From positions 124,001-188,000 of the forward strand of contig NZ_SJPW01000001.1 of assembly GCF_007860125.1 (NCBI RefSeq): a stretch of 64,000 nt of DNA, in the 5' to 3' direction. The notes under the pieces were generated by a model. That model saw only the letters and a program-made list of their open reading frames with translations. It did no database searches and was not told where the DNA came from. This document shows, piece by piece, positions 1 to 9,500 of this stretch. The translations under genes and the position numbers were made by a program. Origin of the DNA: Rubripirellula tenax. GTDB lineage: Bacteria > Planctomycetota > Planctomycetia > Pirellulales > Pirellulaceae. Numbering within the stretch: the stretch's first letter is position 1; every line of letters starts with the position of its first letter.

Positions 1-1
1 C

Positions 2-547
2 GACCAGGGTCGCATCAAGGGCTGTATGGACATGCCGCTAAGCGAAACCGGGCGCCAGCAAGTGGAACTGTTGGCGGATCAAGTTTCGCACATCCCGTGC
101 CGCACGGTTTATACGGCTCCCTGCGAGTCGGCGCGAGAAACGGCGGAAATTCTGGCCACGCATTTGACGGACCCTGACCGCGTCGACCGCGGACGGCCCG
201 CCAAGGTGAAGGTCATCGATTGTTTGCGAAACCTGGATCACGGTTTGTGGCACGGCAAACTGATCGACGAATTGAAGCGAAACCACCCGAAACTGTATCG
301 GCGCGGCCAAGAAACGCCTTGGGACATCTGTCCGCCCGGCGGCGAATCGATCAGCGATGCGCAAATTCGCGTCGAAAAAGCACTCCGCAAACTGCTGAAA
401 AAGTCGCACGACGACCTGGTGGCCATCGTGATCCCAGACCCGATGGCGTGGATCGTTCAAGCCATGCTGGCCGGCGAATCGCTGTCGAATTTGTGGCAAG
501 CCGAGACCGATTCGGGAAAATGGGACGTAATCGACCCCGTTTGGTAG
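2..547 (+). CDS. Histidine phosphatase family protein (5' truncated by window edge)
   Basis: The reading frame is open from base 2, before the first internal ATG at 26, so the gene starts outside the window. The first visible residues (DQGRIKGCMDMPLSETGRQQ) match the segment just after the catalytic RHG motif in phosphoglycerate mutase-like phosphatases, where the family has RxQGxxDxPLTxxGxxQA. Further on, YTAPCESARETAEI matches the family's S-x-x-x-R-A-x-x-T-A block, and GGESISDAQIRV matches the GES block. The catalytic RHG is off-window, and the C-terminal second catalytic His appears replaced (VIPDPMAWIVQAML where VSHG is usual). Activity is therefore uncertain. Substrate cannot be told from sequence. 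Confidence 0.8.
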   Translation, partial: DQGRIKGCMDMPLSETGRQQVELLADQVSHIPCRTVYTAPCESARETAEILATHLTDPDRVDRGRPAKVKVIDCLRNLDHGLWHGKLIDELKRNHPKLYRRGQETPWDICPPGGESISDAQIRVEKALRKLLKKSHDDLVAIVIPDPMAWIVQAMLAGESLSNLWQAETDSGKWDVIDPVW

Positions 548-580
548 CCGATTTGGCGTACGACGGCGGATCAATCTAGG

Positions 581-629
581 AGGCACCCGGCAGCCTCGAA
601 TACAATGGAATGAGTACATCCGGGTGCCT
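581..629. repeat. 10-bp perfect inverted repeat in intergenic region
   Basis: AGGCACCCGG at 581-590 is exactly repeated in inverse orientation at 620-629, with a 29-base loop. No T-run follows on either strand, so this is not a standard intrinsic terminator. It lies between the phosphatase gene and the DUF1549 gene, about 50 bases before the latter. It could be a long hairpin in the leader of the downstream operon or an operator. Function is not known. Confidence 0.5.
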
Positions 630-679
630 GCGGGCGTTCTGATGGCATCGAAAGTCACTCGTCCCAGGATTTTTCTGCC

Positions 680-2335
680 GTGTTCCAACGCTTTGCTATC
701 GCTATCGTCTGCTTGACGGGAATGGCTGCCACCGGTTTGGTGGTCGCTGCCGAGCCCGTTCGGCCACAGGTCGCATTGATCAACGAACTGATCGAACAGG
801 GTTGGCGGGACTACGAAATCCGCTCGCCGGCACCCGAAGCCGATGACGCAACCTGGGCACGGCGCGTCCATCTGGACGTGATCGGTCGGATTCCAACAAT
901 CGCCGAACTGCAAGAATTTGCCGCCGACCGGGGTAGTGATAAGCGGGCGAAGTTGGTCGACAAACTGTTGTATGACGATCGTTACACCGAAGAGTACGCC
1001 GGACACTGGGCGACGATTTGGTCCAACTTGTTGATCGGTCGCAGCGGCGGAAACGACCGTCGGTCGATGGTCAGCCCCGCCGGAATGAAGAAATATCTTC
1101 GCGATTCGTTCGCGATGAACAAACCGTACAACACGATGGTTTACGAGTTGGTTTCGGCAACGGGCAGTGGAAAGCCCGGCACCGAGAACTTCAATGGCGC
1201 CGCCAACTTTTTACTGGATAAAGTCAATGAAGAAGACGCGGTGCTGGCGACCAGCAGCACGTCAAGAATCTTCTTGGGCCAACAGGTCCAATGCACCCAG
1301 TGCCACAACCACCCGTTCAACCAGTGGAAGCAACAAAGGTTCTGGGAATTCAATTCGTTCTTCCGCCAAACACGATCGCTGCGTCGGTTCGTCGAAGGCA
1401 CCAACGATATCGAGCACGGCGAATTGGTCGACCAGGACTATGCCGGCGAAGGCAACGACCCTGAAGATGCGCTGATCTTTTACGAACTGAGAAACGGTTT
1501 GACCAAGGTCGCCTATCCGGTCTTCACCGACGGAACAGAAATCGGCAAGAGCGGTTTCGTCACCGAAGTCAATCGTCGGCAAGAACTGGGACGGTTGATG
1601 CTGGAAAGCGAATATCTGGACAAGATGGCCGTCAATCGAATCTGGTCATTGTTTCTGGGTTTCGGATTCACCAAGCCGATCGATGACCTGGGGCCTCACA
1701 ATCCGGCTTCGCATCCTGAGCTGTTGGAAAAACTGTCGGCCGAGTTTCGCAAGTCCAGCTACGACCTGAAAGAGCTGATCACGTGGATCACGACCAGCCG
1801 CCCATATCAACTAGCCGCGGTGCTGGGATCGAACAACGAGATCGATGATCCGTCGATTGGCGAGATGCCGAAGTTCTCTCGCTTTTACTTGCGACAAATG
1901 TCAGCGGAACAACTGTACCAATCGATGGTCACCGCGACGGATGCGTCGGCATCGGGAAGCTACGAAGAACAAGAACGTGAACGCCGCAAATGGCTGGAAC
2001 AGTTCGTTGTGGCGTTCGGAACCGACGAAGGTGACGAAGCGACGACGTTCAACGGCTCGATCCCTCAAGCGTTGATGTTGTTCAACGGTGAGCTGACGCA
2101 AAACGCAATCAGCAAAGCCGAAGGTAGCTTCATCGATCGCATCGCCGGATCCGGCCGATCGCCGCAAGAACGCGTCACCAACTTGTTCCAAGCCGGATTG
2201 GCGCGACGCCCCAGCAAAACGGAAATGCAAGTCGCCAGCAAACTGTTACAAGCTCGCAAGGGCGACGAAAAAGAAATGTTGCAAGACATGTGGTGGGCTG
2301 TTCTGAACAGCAACGAATTCATCATGCAGCATTAA
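680..2335 (+). CDS. DUF1549/DUF1553 (PSCyt2/PSD1-type) exported protein
   Basis: A 551-residue exported protein starting at GTG 680, chosen because it gives a clean Sec signal peptide (about residues 1-24, ending VVAAEP). The body carries the planctomycete DUF1549 signature (WARRVHLDVIGRIPT, near residues 57-71) and a CTQCHNHPF motif whose first Cys is about residue 205, a CxxCH heme-type site. The later half (EYLDKMAVNRIWSLFLGFGF onwards, about residue 312) matches DUF1553. The family is greatly expanded in planctomycetes. It is usually paired with a DUF1501 protein, as it is here (123 bases downstream). Biochemical role is not established; a periplasmic redox or polymer-degradation role is often proposed. 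It begins a likely operon that ends in an ECF sigma/anti-sigma pair. Confidence 0.9.
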   Translation: MFQRFAIAIVCLTGMAATGLVVAAEPVRPQVALINELIEQGWRDYEIRSPAPEADDATWARRVHLDVIGRIPTIAELQEFAADRGSDKRAKLVDKLLYDDRYTEEYAGHWATIWSNLLIGRSGGNDRRSMVSPAGMKKYLRDSFAMNKPYNTMVYELVSATGSGKPGTENFNGAANFLLDKVNEEDAVLATSSTSRIFLGQQVQCTQCHNHPFNQWKQQRFWEFNSFFRQTRSLRRFVEGTNDIEHGELVDQDYAGEGNDPEDALIFYELRNGLTKVAYPVFTDGTEIGKSGFVTEVNRRQELGRLMLESEYLDKMAVNRIWSLFLGFGFTKPIDDLGPHNPASHPELLEKLSAEFRKSSYDLKELITWITTSRPYQLAAVLGSNNEIDDPSIGEMPKFSRFYLRQMSAEQLYQSMVTATDASASGSYEEQERERRKWLEQFVVAFGTDEGDEATTFNGSIPQALMLFNGELTQNAISKAEGSFIDRIAGSGRSPQERVTNLFQAGLARRPSKTEMQVASKLLQARKGDEKEMLQDMWWAVLNSNEFIMQH

Positions 2336-2458
2336 GAAATAGATTTTAGGGATTAGGTTTTAGGTGTTAGAAAAAACTGCCTGCCGGACTAGTCGCTTTA
2401 TCCATCTTTGACATCACACAACCCAACGCTCACATCCTTCTAACCGGACCCATTCACC

Positions 2459-3733
2459 ATGTCAGCTTTTTGGAAAACTCCCGTCGGCATGGACCGTCGT
2501 CACTTCATGCAACACCTGGCCGGATCGTCGGCTGCCGCAGGTGCGGCGATGTCGTTGGGCAGCGCGATCTATGCCAATGCGGACGAGATGAAGAAGAACC
2601 GCAAGAGCGCGATCCTGTTATGGATGGGTGGCGGACCGGCCACGATCGACATTTGGGACTTGAAACCGGGTGCGCCGACGGGTGGACCGTTCAAGCCGAT
2701 CTCGACCACCGGCGACATGCAAATCTGCGAACACATGCCAATGATGGCCCAGCAGATGAAACACCTTTCGATCGTTCGCAGCATGTCGACGCGTGAAGCC
2801 GACCACAACCGCGGTCGCTACTACATGCACACCGGCTTTGTACCCAATCCCAATATCGAACACCCCAGTTATGGTTCCGTCATCGCGCACGAGCTGATCG
2901 AACAACGACCGGAGTTGGAAATTCCTCCGTTCGTTTCGATCGGCGGCGCAGCTGCCGGCCCCGGTTTCCTCGGGATGGCGTGGAGTCCGTTTTCGGTGAC
3001 CAGCAACGGTCGGATCCGAAACCTGGATATGAAATTGGACGAGTCGCGATTGATGCAGCGGATGGCCGCGCTGAACGCGATCGAAACAGGTTTCGAGAAA
3101 CGAACGCGCGACCTGCCGGCATCGGAACACGCCAAAGTTCTGCGCAAAACGTACGACTTGATGACCAGCAGCCAAATGGAAGCGTTCCGTGTCGAAAAGG
3201 AACCCGATGAAGTCAAAGAACGCTACGGCACCGACAACTTCGGCCAAGGCTGCTTGCTCGCCCGCCGTTTGGTCGAAGCGGGTGTTCCGTTTGTCGAAGT
3301 CGACCTCGGCGGCTGGGACAACCACAACGGCATCCACAACATTCTCAAAGACACCAAACTGCCACAGCTCGACCGCGCCATGAGCGCTTTGACCGAGGAC
3401 TTGGCTCAACGTGGTTTGTTGGAAGACACGGTCATCATGTGGATGGGCGAATTTGGACGAACGCCACGCATCAACCAAGACGCCGGTCGTGATCACTGGG
3501 CTCGTTCGTGGTCGTGTGTCGTCGGCGGCGGCAACCTGAAGGGCGGCCTGGCCGTCGGTGAAACCAGCAGCGATGGAACGGCCGTCGAAAGCGAACCGTA
3601 CAGCAGCGAAGATTTGATGTCGACGGTTTGCAAAGGCTTGGGCATCTCGACCGAAAAGACGTTCACCAGCAAGAACGGTCGGCCGATGAAGATCGCCGGC
3701 GGTGGCAAGATCATCACCGACTTGTTGGCCTAG
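2459..3733 (+). CDS. DUF1501 domain-containing protein, Tat-exported
   Basis: A 424-residue protein. The N-terminus has a twin-arginine-like signal (MDRRHFMQHLAGSSAAAG, about residues 10-27) with a following hydrophobic Ala-rich segment, so export in folded form is likely. Motifs include WMGGGPATIDIWDLKPG and the late GEFGRTPRINQDAGRDHW, the hallmark of the DUF1501 (alkaline-phosphatase-superfamily-like, sulfatase-related) family in planctomycetes. Its stop lies only 4 bases before the sigma factor's GTG. This is the standard DUF1549-DUF1501 pair. Catalytic activity of the family is not established. Confidence 0.92.
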   Translation: MSAFWKTPVGMDRRHFMQHLAGSSAAAGAAMSLGSAIYANADEMKKNRKSAILLWMGGGPATIDIWDLKPGAPTGGPFKPISTTGDMQICEHMPMMAQQMKHLSIVRSMSTREADHNRGRYYMHTGFVPNPNIEHPSYGSVIAHELIEQRPELEIPPFVSIGGAAAGPGFLGMAWSPFSVTSNGRIRNLDMKLDESRLMQRMAALNAIETGFEKRTRDLPASEHAKVLRKTYDLMTSSQMEAFRVEKEPDEVKERYGTDNFGQGCLLARRLVEAGVPFVEVDLGGWDNHNGIHNILKDTKLPQLDRAMSALTEDLAQRGLLEDTVIMWMGEFGRTPRINQDAGRDHWARSWSCVVGGGNLKGGLAVGETSSDGTAVESEPYSSEDLMSTVCKGLGISTEKTFTSKNGRPMKIAGGGKIITDLLA

Positions 3734-3737
3734 AACC

Positions 3738-4286
3738 GTGCCGACGCCGCAGCAATCCGATGGACCGGAGACCGGCGAATTGTCGCCTAACGAGCTGATC
3801 GCACGACACCAACGCGGTGTCTGGCGATACCTACGGATGCTCGGATGCGACGATGCGATGGCGGACGATTTGACGCAGGAGACGTTTTTGCGAGTCCTTC
3901 GTCGAGACAACTTCGTTCAACATAGTGAAGCCGCAACGAACAGCTACCTTCGCCGAACCGCTTACAATTTGTTGGTGTCGGACCACCGCAAAAACCAACG
4001 CATCCAAACGGTCGCTCCGTCGCCGTTGATGGATGAAATTTACGACCGATGGGCAGGAAAGGATCTGTCGGGCGACCAAGCGGTGGATTCGCTTCGGGAC
4101 TGTTTAAAGGCGTTGACCGATCGAGCTCGATTGGCGCTGACGATGCGTTTCGGCAAGGGTGCTAGCCGGATCGAAATCGCCGAAGCACTCGACATCACCG
4201 ATCACGGGGCTCGCAATCTGATGCAACGAGCCAAAGGACAGCTTCGCGAATGCGTCGAAGCGAAACTCGAACAACCTTCATCATGA
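3738..4286 (+). CDS. ECF RNA polymerase sigma factor
   Basis: A 182-residue ECF sigma factor. The GTG at 3738 is chosen rather than an in-frame upstream ATG (3702) because that one lies inside the DUF1501 gene. Region 2 is visible as LIARHQRGVWRYLRMLGCDD...DDLTQETFLRVLRRDN (about residues 21-60), and region 4 as a helix-turn-helix, CLKALTDRARLALTMRFGKG...IEIAEALDITDHGARN (about 120-165). The stop overlaps the start of the next gene (ATGATG/TGA), implying translational coupling with its anti-sigma-like partner. The arrangement suggests it controls its own operon and possibly other DUF1549/DUF1501 genes. No promoter motif was deduced. Confidence 0.92.
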   Translation: MPTPQQSDGPETGELSPNELIARHQRGVWRYLRMLGCDDAMADDLTQETFLRVLRRDNFVQHSEAATNSYLRRTAYNLLVSDHRKNQRIQTVAPSPLMDEIYDRWAGKDLSGDQAVDSLRDCLKALTDRARLALTMRFGKGASRIEIAEALDITDHGARNLMQRAKGQLRECVEAKLEQPSS

Positions 4287-6241
4287 TGCCCGATTCAATC
4301 CATCCCGAAAACAATAACGACGACGCAATTGGCGATGACGCTCCCGACGAGCGTGCCTTTGATGCGTTGTTGATCGAAGCGATGGGAACCTCGGAACCGC
4401 CGGACTTGACGTTCCAAATTCTGTCGCGACTGCGACAAGAACCCGTTGCAACCGCCCGCACCGTACGACCGATTGCATCCGAATCGCCGGCATCATCGCA
4501 ACGACGCAGTTCCAAGGGAATGCTCGGTTGGTGCGTGGCACTTGCCGCATTGGCGGCTTCCGTTGTTGGAATTGTTTGGATGCGAGGCAACCATTCCCCA
4601 GCGATCCAGATCGCAACAGCCTCGCAAGACGCGTCAAATGAAACGAGTTCGGCCGTCGCGGTTGACATACCGCCGAAATCTCCGGTGCCAACCGATGCAA
4701 CGGGCAACAATGAAACGGGCAACAATGACTTACTGCGGGCGCCGCGGACCCGACCGGAAGGAATTCCGATGACGCTGCCGGTTGCCGTCGGCGACACACC
4801 CTCAAGCGAGGGCAACCCATTGCTTGCACCGGAGGCCACACGAAACCCGGGCCAGTGGAGCCCTTTACCAGCGATCACATGGGTCGCCCAACGTAGCGGC
4901 AACGAGATGCTTGCTTATTGGGCGGCCATCGGCATTCGACCGGCCGATCAAGCCAGCGATCAACAAGTGATCGACCGCGTCAAACGCTCGTCCGGCATCG
5001 AGTTGTCGATAGCCGACTTGGCGAACGCCAAGTCCATTCAAGAGCGGATCGCCACCGATGATGATTCCAAAGCGGTCGCCGGCCGCTGGTTGGCACATGT
5101 GACCGATGGAGGCATCGACCAACTCAGCCCGGAAAACAGAAGTCGGTTGGTCAACGACGTTGCTAAATCGTTTGCCGGCCAATCGCCTTTGGATCACACG
5201 GTCGCCCAGTGGATTGATGGACGTGGCGAATCATCGTCGGCGTTCTACACGGCAATGGCGGGCTCGTCGAAATCAGTTACCGATGGCGTGCTGGCGCGGC
5301 GGTTGGCGTCGTTAACGTTGAATGCCGACCTACGGTGCACGCGCTGTCATGATTCGTATATCGAAGGAAGCGGACGACAAGCCGATTATTGGTCGCTGGT
5401 GGGATTGTTGGACCAGTCCCTTGTCCGAAACAAGAACCAATGGACGGTCACTCCGTCGGCACCTTCGAAACCACTCTTTTACGATCTGATCGATGGCCGC
5501 CGCCGAGTCGCAACGGCGGGCGTCCCGGGACGCTGGCTGGCGGAAGATGATGCCACCGATTCGCTGGCCGATTGGTCGTCGCGATTGGTCGGGTCGCCGC
5601 AATTGGCGACCGGGATCGTCAATTCGCTTTGGGAAATGGTTCACGGTCAACCGCTGCGTGGGCGGGTCGTCGACCCGATGAACGCGCCCCACAACGACGC
5701 CTTGTCTTCATTGGAATCATTCCTTGTTGACGATCTGCGCAATTCGAACTTTGATCTTGGCCGATCGTTGGCTTTGATTTTGGCGTCGCCGGCGAACAAC
5801 CGCGCGGTCCCCCAATCGCTCGAAGATGCCTGGGTCATCGAAAATGCCGAAGCAAAAGCGGCGGCGGAGGCGTTCGCGGCCGCACTTCCGGAAAAATCCA
5901 ACCTTCCGCTCACGCGCCGGTTAGACGAGGCGATGCGGGCGATCGGCGCGAAATTGGGCGACGACGGCAAGATTGCACTGGCTCAAATCGGCGAGAACGG
6001 CGTAAAGGGCCCGAAAGTCAACGCAGATAGCTTGTCTTGGGACTTCCCCGATCGGGCCCAAGCGTTACCGGTTCAGTGGTTATTGCCGATCGAGGATTCG
6101 ACCGAACGGGCACGCCATTTGGCGTATCTAGCGGGCTTGAACGAGCTGCCCAAGCCCGTCGAGCGGGCATTGTCCGCGATGAAAGCGGCGGCAGTGGACG
6201 AAACAACACTGCAAACCCGCGTCTGGTGGATGGTGAAGTGA
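4283..6241 (+). CDS. Transmembrane anti-sigma-like protein with DUF1553-like, CxxCH-containing exterior domain
   Basis: A 652-residue protein starting at ATG 4283, overlapping the sigma factor stop by 4 bases. About 78 cytosolic residues (with AFDALLIEAMGTSEPP, an anti-sigma-like helix) precede one membrane span (GMLGWCVALAALAASVVG, about residues 79-100). A large outside domain follows. It has a CTRCHD motif at about residues 351-356, a possible heme c or redox site, and a DUF1553-like C-terminal part (IVNSLWEMVHGQPLRGRVVDP). No zinc HxxxCxxC anti-sigma motif was seen. Coupling to the ECF gene argues for an anti-sigma role in which the outer domain senses something. Function is inferred from context and topology only. 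Confidence 0.75.
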   Translation: MMPDSIHPENNNDDAIGDDAPDERAFDALLIEAMGTSEPPDLTFQILSRLRQEPVATARTVRPIASESPASSQRRSSKGMLGWCVALAALAASVVGIVWMRGNHSPAIQIATASQDASNETSSAVAVDIPPKSPVPTDATGNNETGNNDLLRAPRTRPEGIPMTLPVAVGDTPSSEGNPLLAPEATRNPGQWSPLPAITWVAQRSGNEMLAYWAAIGIRPADQASDQQVIDRVKRSSGIELSIADLANAKSIQERIATDDDSKAVAGRWLAHVTDGGIDQLSPENRSRLVNDVAKSFAGQSPLDHTVAQWIDGRGESSSAFYTAMAGSSKSVTDGVLARRLASLTLNADLRCTRCHDSYIEGSGRQADYWSLVGLLDQSLVRNKNQWTVTPSAPSKPLFYDLIDGRRRVATAGVPGRWLAEDDATDSLADWSSRLVGSPQLATGIVNSLWEMVHGQPLRGRVVDPMNAPHNDALSSLESFLVDDLRNSNFDLGRSLALILASPANNRAVPQSLEDAWVIENAEAKAAAEAFAAALPEKSNLPLTRRLDEAMRAIGAKLGDDGKIALAQIGENGVKGPKVNADSLSWDFPDRAQALPVQWLLPIEDSTERARHLAYLAGLNELPKPVERALSAMKAAAVDETTLQTRVWWMVK

Positions 6242-6264
6242 TCCGCCGACGAGGTGCGGATTTT
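6241..6264 (+). terminator. Weak terminator-like hairpin after the ECF operon
   Basis: ATCCGC (6241-6246) pairs with GCGGAT (6256-6261), overlapping the last base of the anti-sigma stop codon, and four Ts (6261-6264) follow. The stem is short and the T-run brief, so termination may be partial. Confidence 0.35.
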
Positions 6265-6545
6265 GGCACGCGGATCGCGTTATATTCACCATTAGCGCAC
6301 TTTTGACCCCCTTCGTACCGTTTTGATGTTGCAGCTTGCGTCAATCGCCGCATTTTGCAACACATACAATCGGACCGACCGTGGTTCTCCGTCGTGGAAA
6401 GCACGTTTTTTCCATGGCGGGTGCGACGACTCGCAAATAGACTCGAATGGCGAGTCTTTTTGCGGACTGCTTTTCACCTGATTCAACCAACCGGCTTGTT
6501 TGTCGCCGGCGGGACCACAACCGCTACGACACGGAGAAACTTCTC

Positions 6546-9500
6546 ATGGGATTGCGACACGTCGCACACACCGTATTCACCTTGGCCATGGCCGCCGTGG
6601 TTGGGACGCCTGCAATGGCCGCCCCACCCGCTAGCAGCGACGGTGCCCAAGTCCGAATTGCCACCTATCGCGACCAAAATGGCGACGGGTACTTTGCCGC
6701 TTCGGTGCAACCGACGGCGGACGACGCTTTGATGACGGCGGTTCGGAAAGCTCCGGCCGACATCGTCATCTTGGTCGACACGTCGGCAAGCCAAGTCGGC
6801 AGTTATCGATCCGATTCGATCGCGGCAGTCCGCTTGATCGCTGAAAAGCTTCGTCCCGAGGACAACGTTCGCGTCTTTGCAGCCGACGTGCGGGCAACCG
6901 ATCTGAGCAACGGGTTTACCAAAGCCGGATTGATCGATGGTGCCATCGCCGGCATGAAGAAACGCTTGCCGCTGGGCAACACCAACATGGTCGCCGTGAT
7001 CGATTCGGTCCGCGCGTCGTTGGTTGCTCAACCTCAAAATCACTCGCGTTCGATCATCTACATCGGCGATGCATCTTCCGTCGATGCGATGGGCGATGCC
7101 GATCGCTTCGGTGCTTTGATCAGCGCGTTACGAGCAGATCGAATTGCGGTTCACTCGTTGGCCATCGGCCCGGCGACCAACGTCGAACTGATGGGCGTTC
7201 TAGCGAATCAAACCGGCGGAGTCGTCGGCGTGGTCGCCGACAATGACACCGCTTCGGTCGCAGTGTTGTCGCCACAAATCGCTCGCAGTGCAACGATGTC
7301 GCCGATTTGGCTGACCGATGCAAAGATGATCAAGGGCACCGCATCGATCCAAGCTGATCGCTTGCCACCACTACGACTCGATCGCGACTCGATCTTCGTC
7401 GGACATATTCAAGCCGGATCCGATGAAAACGGTTCGCTGCAGTTCACAGGCGAAACGTCGACCTCGTCGATTCGCATCACAGCCGACGCCGAATTGGAAG
7501 CTAGTCATCCAGACTTTGCCTTCTTGGGCGGCTTGGTCGACCAGGCGAAATCCGATCAAGGACTCCGCTTGGCGACGGCCGGATCGCCACTGCTGCGTGA
7601 AACGTCTCGCATGCTGGCCTCGAAGTCAGACGAACTGGTTCGGGCCGGCAACATGGCTTTGCAACAAGGAAACAAGCGTGGCGCAAAAGTGGTTGCCGAA
7701 ATGGCGCTGCAAGCCGACCCCAACAACGCAGCGGCCGCGACTCTTGAGAAAGCCGCTGGCAACCGTCTTGTGATGCAAAACGATGGCGGTTTCGATGACA
7801 TTTTCGGTGGCGGCGGCGACGCTGCTGCTCCGGCGGCTCCGGCACCACCCGCAGCGATGGACGACCCGTTCGGCGCCGCACCGGGTGATGCAGATCCCTT
7901 TGGCGGTGACGCCGGATTTGGTGCTGAACCTGCTGCGCCCGTCGCACCGATGGCACCAGCAGCGCCCGCACCGGCAACGATGGCTCCGCCACCCGCAGCG
8001 GTCGCCCCCCAAGTGATCCAACCTCGCGCCGGCAGATTCGATGATTTTTCGACGTTCGGCACACCGGTTGGTGACGACGAATTGATGGAAGCCGGCGGCG
8101 AATTGCTGGACCGTGTTCGCAGCGAACGGGCGGCCAATGACGGTCGCTTGCGATCGAACGTCCGTGCGGCACTCCGCGAAGCAGAAAAGCGAATGCGTAC
8201 CGACCCGACCAATGTGGCCGGATCGCTGAAGAGCTTGCTTGCTAACGTTGAAACCACGCCAGACATCGACCCGCAATTGCGTCGCGAACTGTTGTCACAA
8301 GTGCGTTCAGCGATCCAAATCGCAAGCCGACGTGAAGCCGAGTACAGCGAAAGCCAACGCAACCTGGAACAAATCGTGTCGGCTGCCAACAGTTCCGAAC
8401 GGATGCTGGCCGATACGTTCCGACGTGAAGCCACCCTAAAGACTTTGTCGGACCAAATGAACGCGTTGATCGACGAAGGTCGCTATGACGAAGCCGACGG
8501 TGCGATCACGCTCGAGTTCGCCGAAATCGCCGGTGACACGATCACTCGCGACTCGGTCGCCGGTCGTCACTTTACCGATGAACCGCTCAGCTTGCAGGTC
8601 TATGACCGCGACCGTCGTTACCGCGAAATGCGAGAACGAAACTTTGTCGACGCGTTCTCGTTGGTTCTGAAAAGTAATATCCCCTTCGTTGACGAACCCC
8701 CAATCGTTTACCCCGATGCCGATGTCTGGCAACGCATGAGCCGTCGTCGTTTGGAACGTTACGGTGCCATCGAATTGGTCGGTGACAACGAAACCGAACG
8801 TCGTATCCAAGCCGCACTCAGCGACGAAACCACACAAGCATTCGTCGACATGCCTTTGAATGATGCGATCGCCGAATTGAGCCGAGCCCACGACATCCCG
8901 ATCGTGGTCGAAAACCGTGCTCTTGAAGAAATCGGTTTGTCGGCCGAAGAACCGGTCAACCTGTCGCTGAAGAATGTCTCGCTGCGATCGTTCCTTCGAT
9001 TGATGTTGCGAGACCTGGAACTGACGTACGTCATCAAAGACGAAGTCATGCAAATCACCACCATCGAATCCGCCGAACAGAACTTGATCAACAAGGTCTA
9101 TCCGGTCGGTGACTTGGTCGTGCCAATCATCCAACTGGGTGGCGGCGGCGGCATGGGCGGCGGTGGTGGCGGCATGGGCGGCGGCGGTGGTGGCATGGGC
9201 GGTGGCGGCGGTGGTATGGGCGGCGGCGGCATGGGCGGCGGCGGAATGGGCGGCGGTGGCGGCGGCGGTATGTTTGCCGTTCCCGACGACGTCTCGCTCG
9301 GATCCAAGTCGTCGACATCCAAACCGACGACCGATGCCAAGACCGAATCCAAGGCTGGATCAAAGTCTGACGCAGCGGCAAAGCCGATTGCAAAAAACGA
9401 CTCGTCCATCGGCGCCATTCAATTGAAGGTCGCCGACGGCCAATCGCGCGACGAAGCTTGGGACCAGTACTTTGCATCGCAAACGATCCAAGGTGCCAAG

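Noticed and set aside
38-1006. 322-codon open frame on the minus strand at the window start
   Set aside because: It is antisense to the histidine phosphatase and DUF1549 genes and shows no family features.
2618-3910. 430-codon open frame on the minus strand opposite the DUF1501 gene
   Set aside because: It lies wholly antisense to a clear DUF1501 and sigma-factor coding region, is rich in Arg/His/Val and has no recognisable domain. High-GC codon bias explains it.
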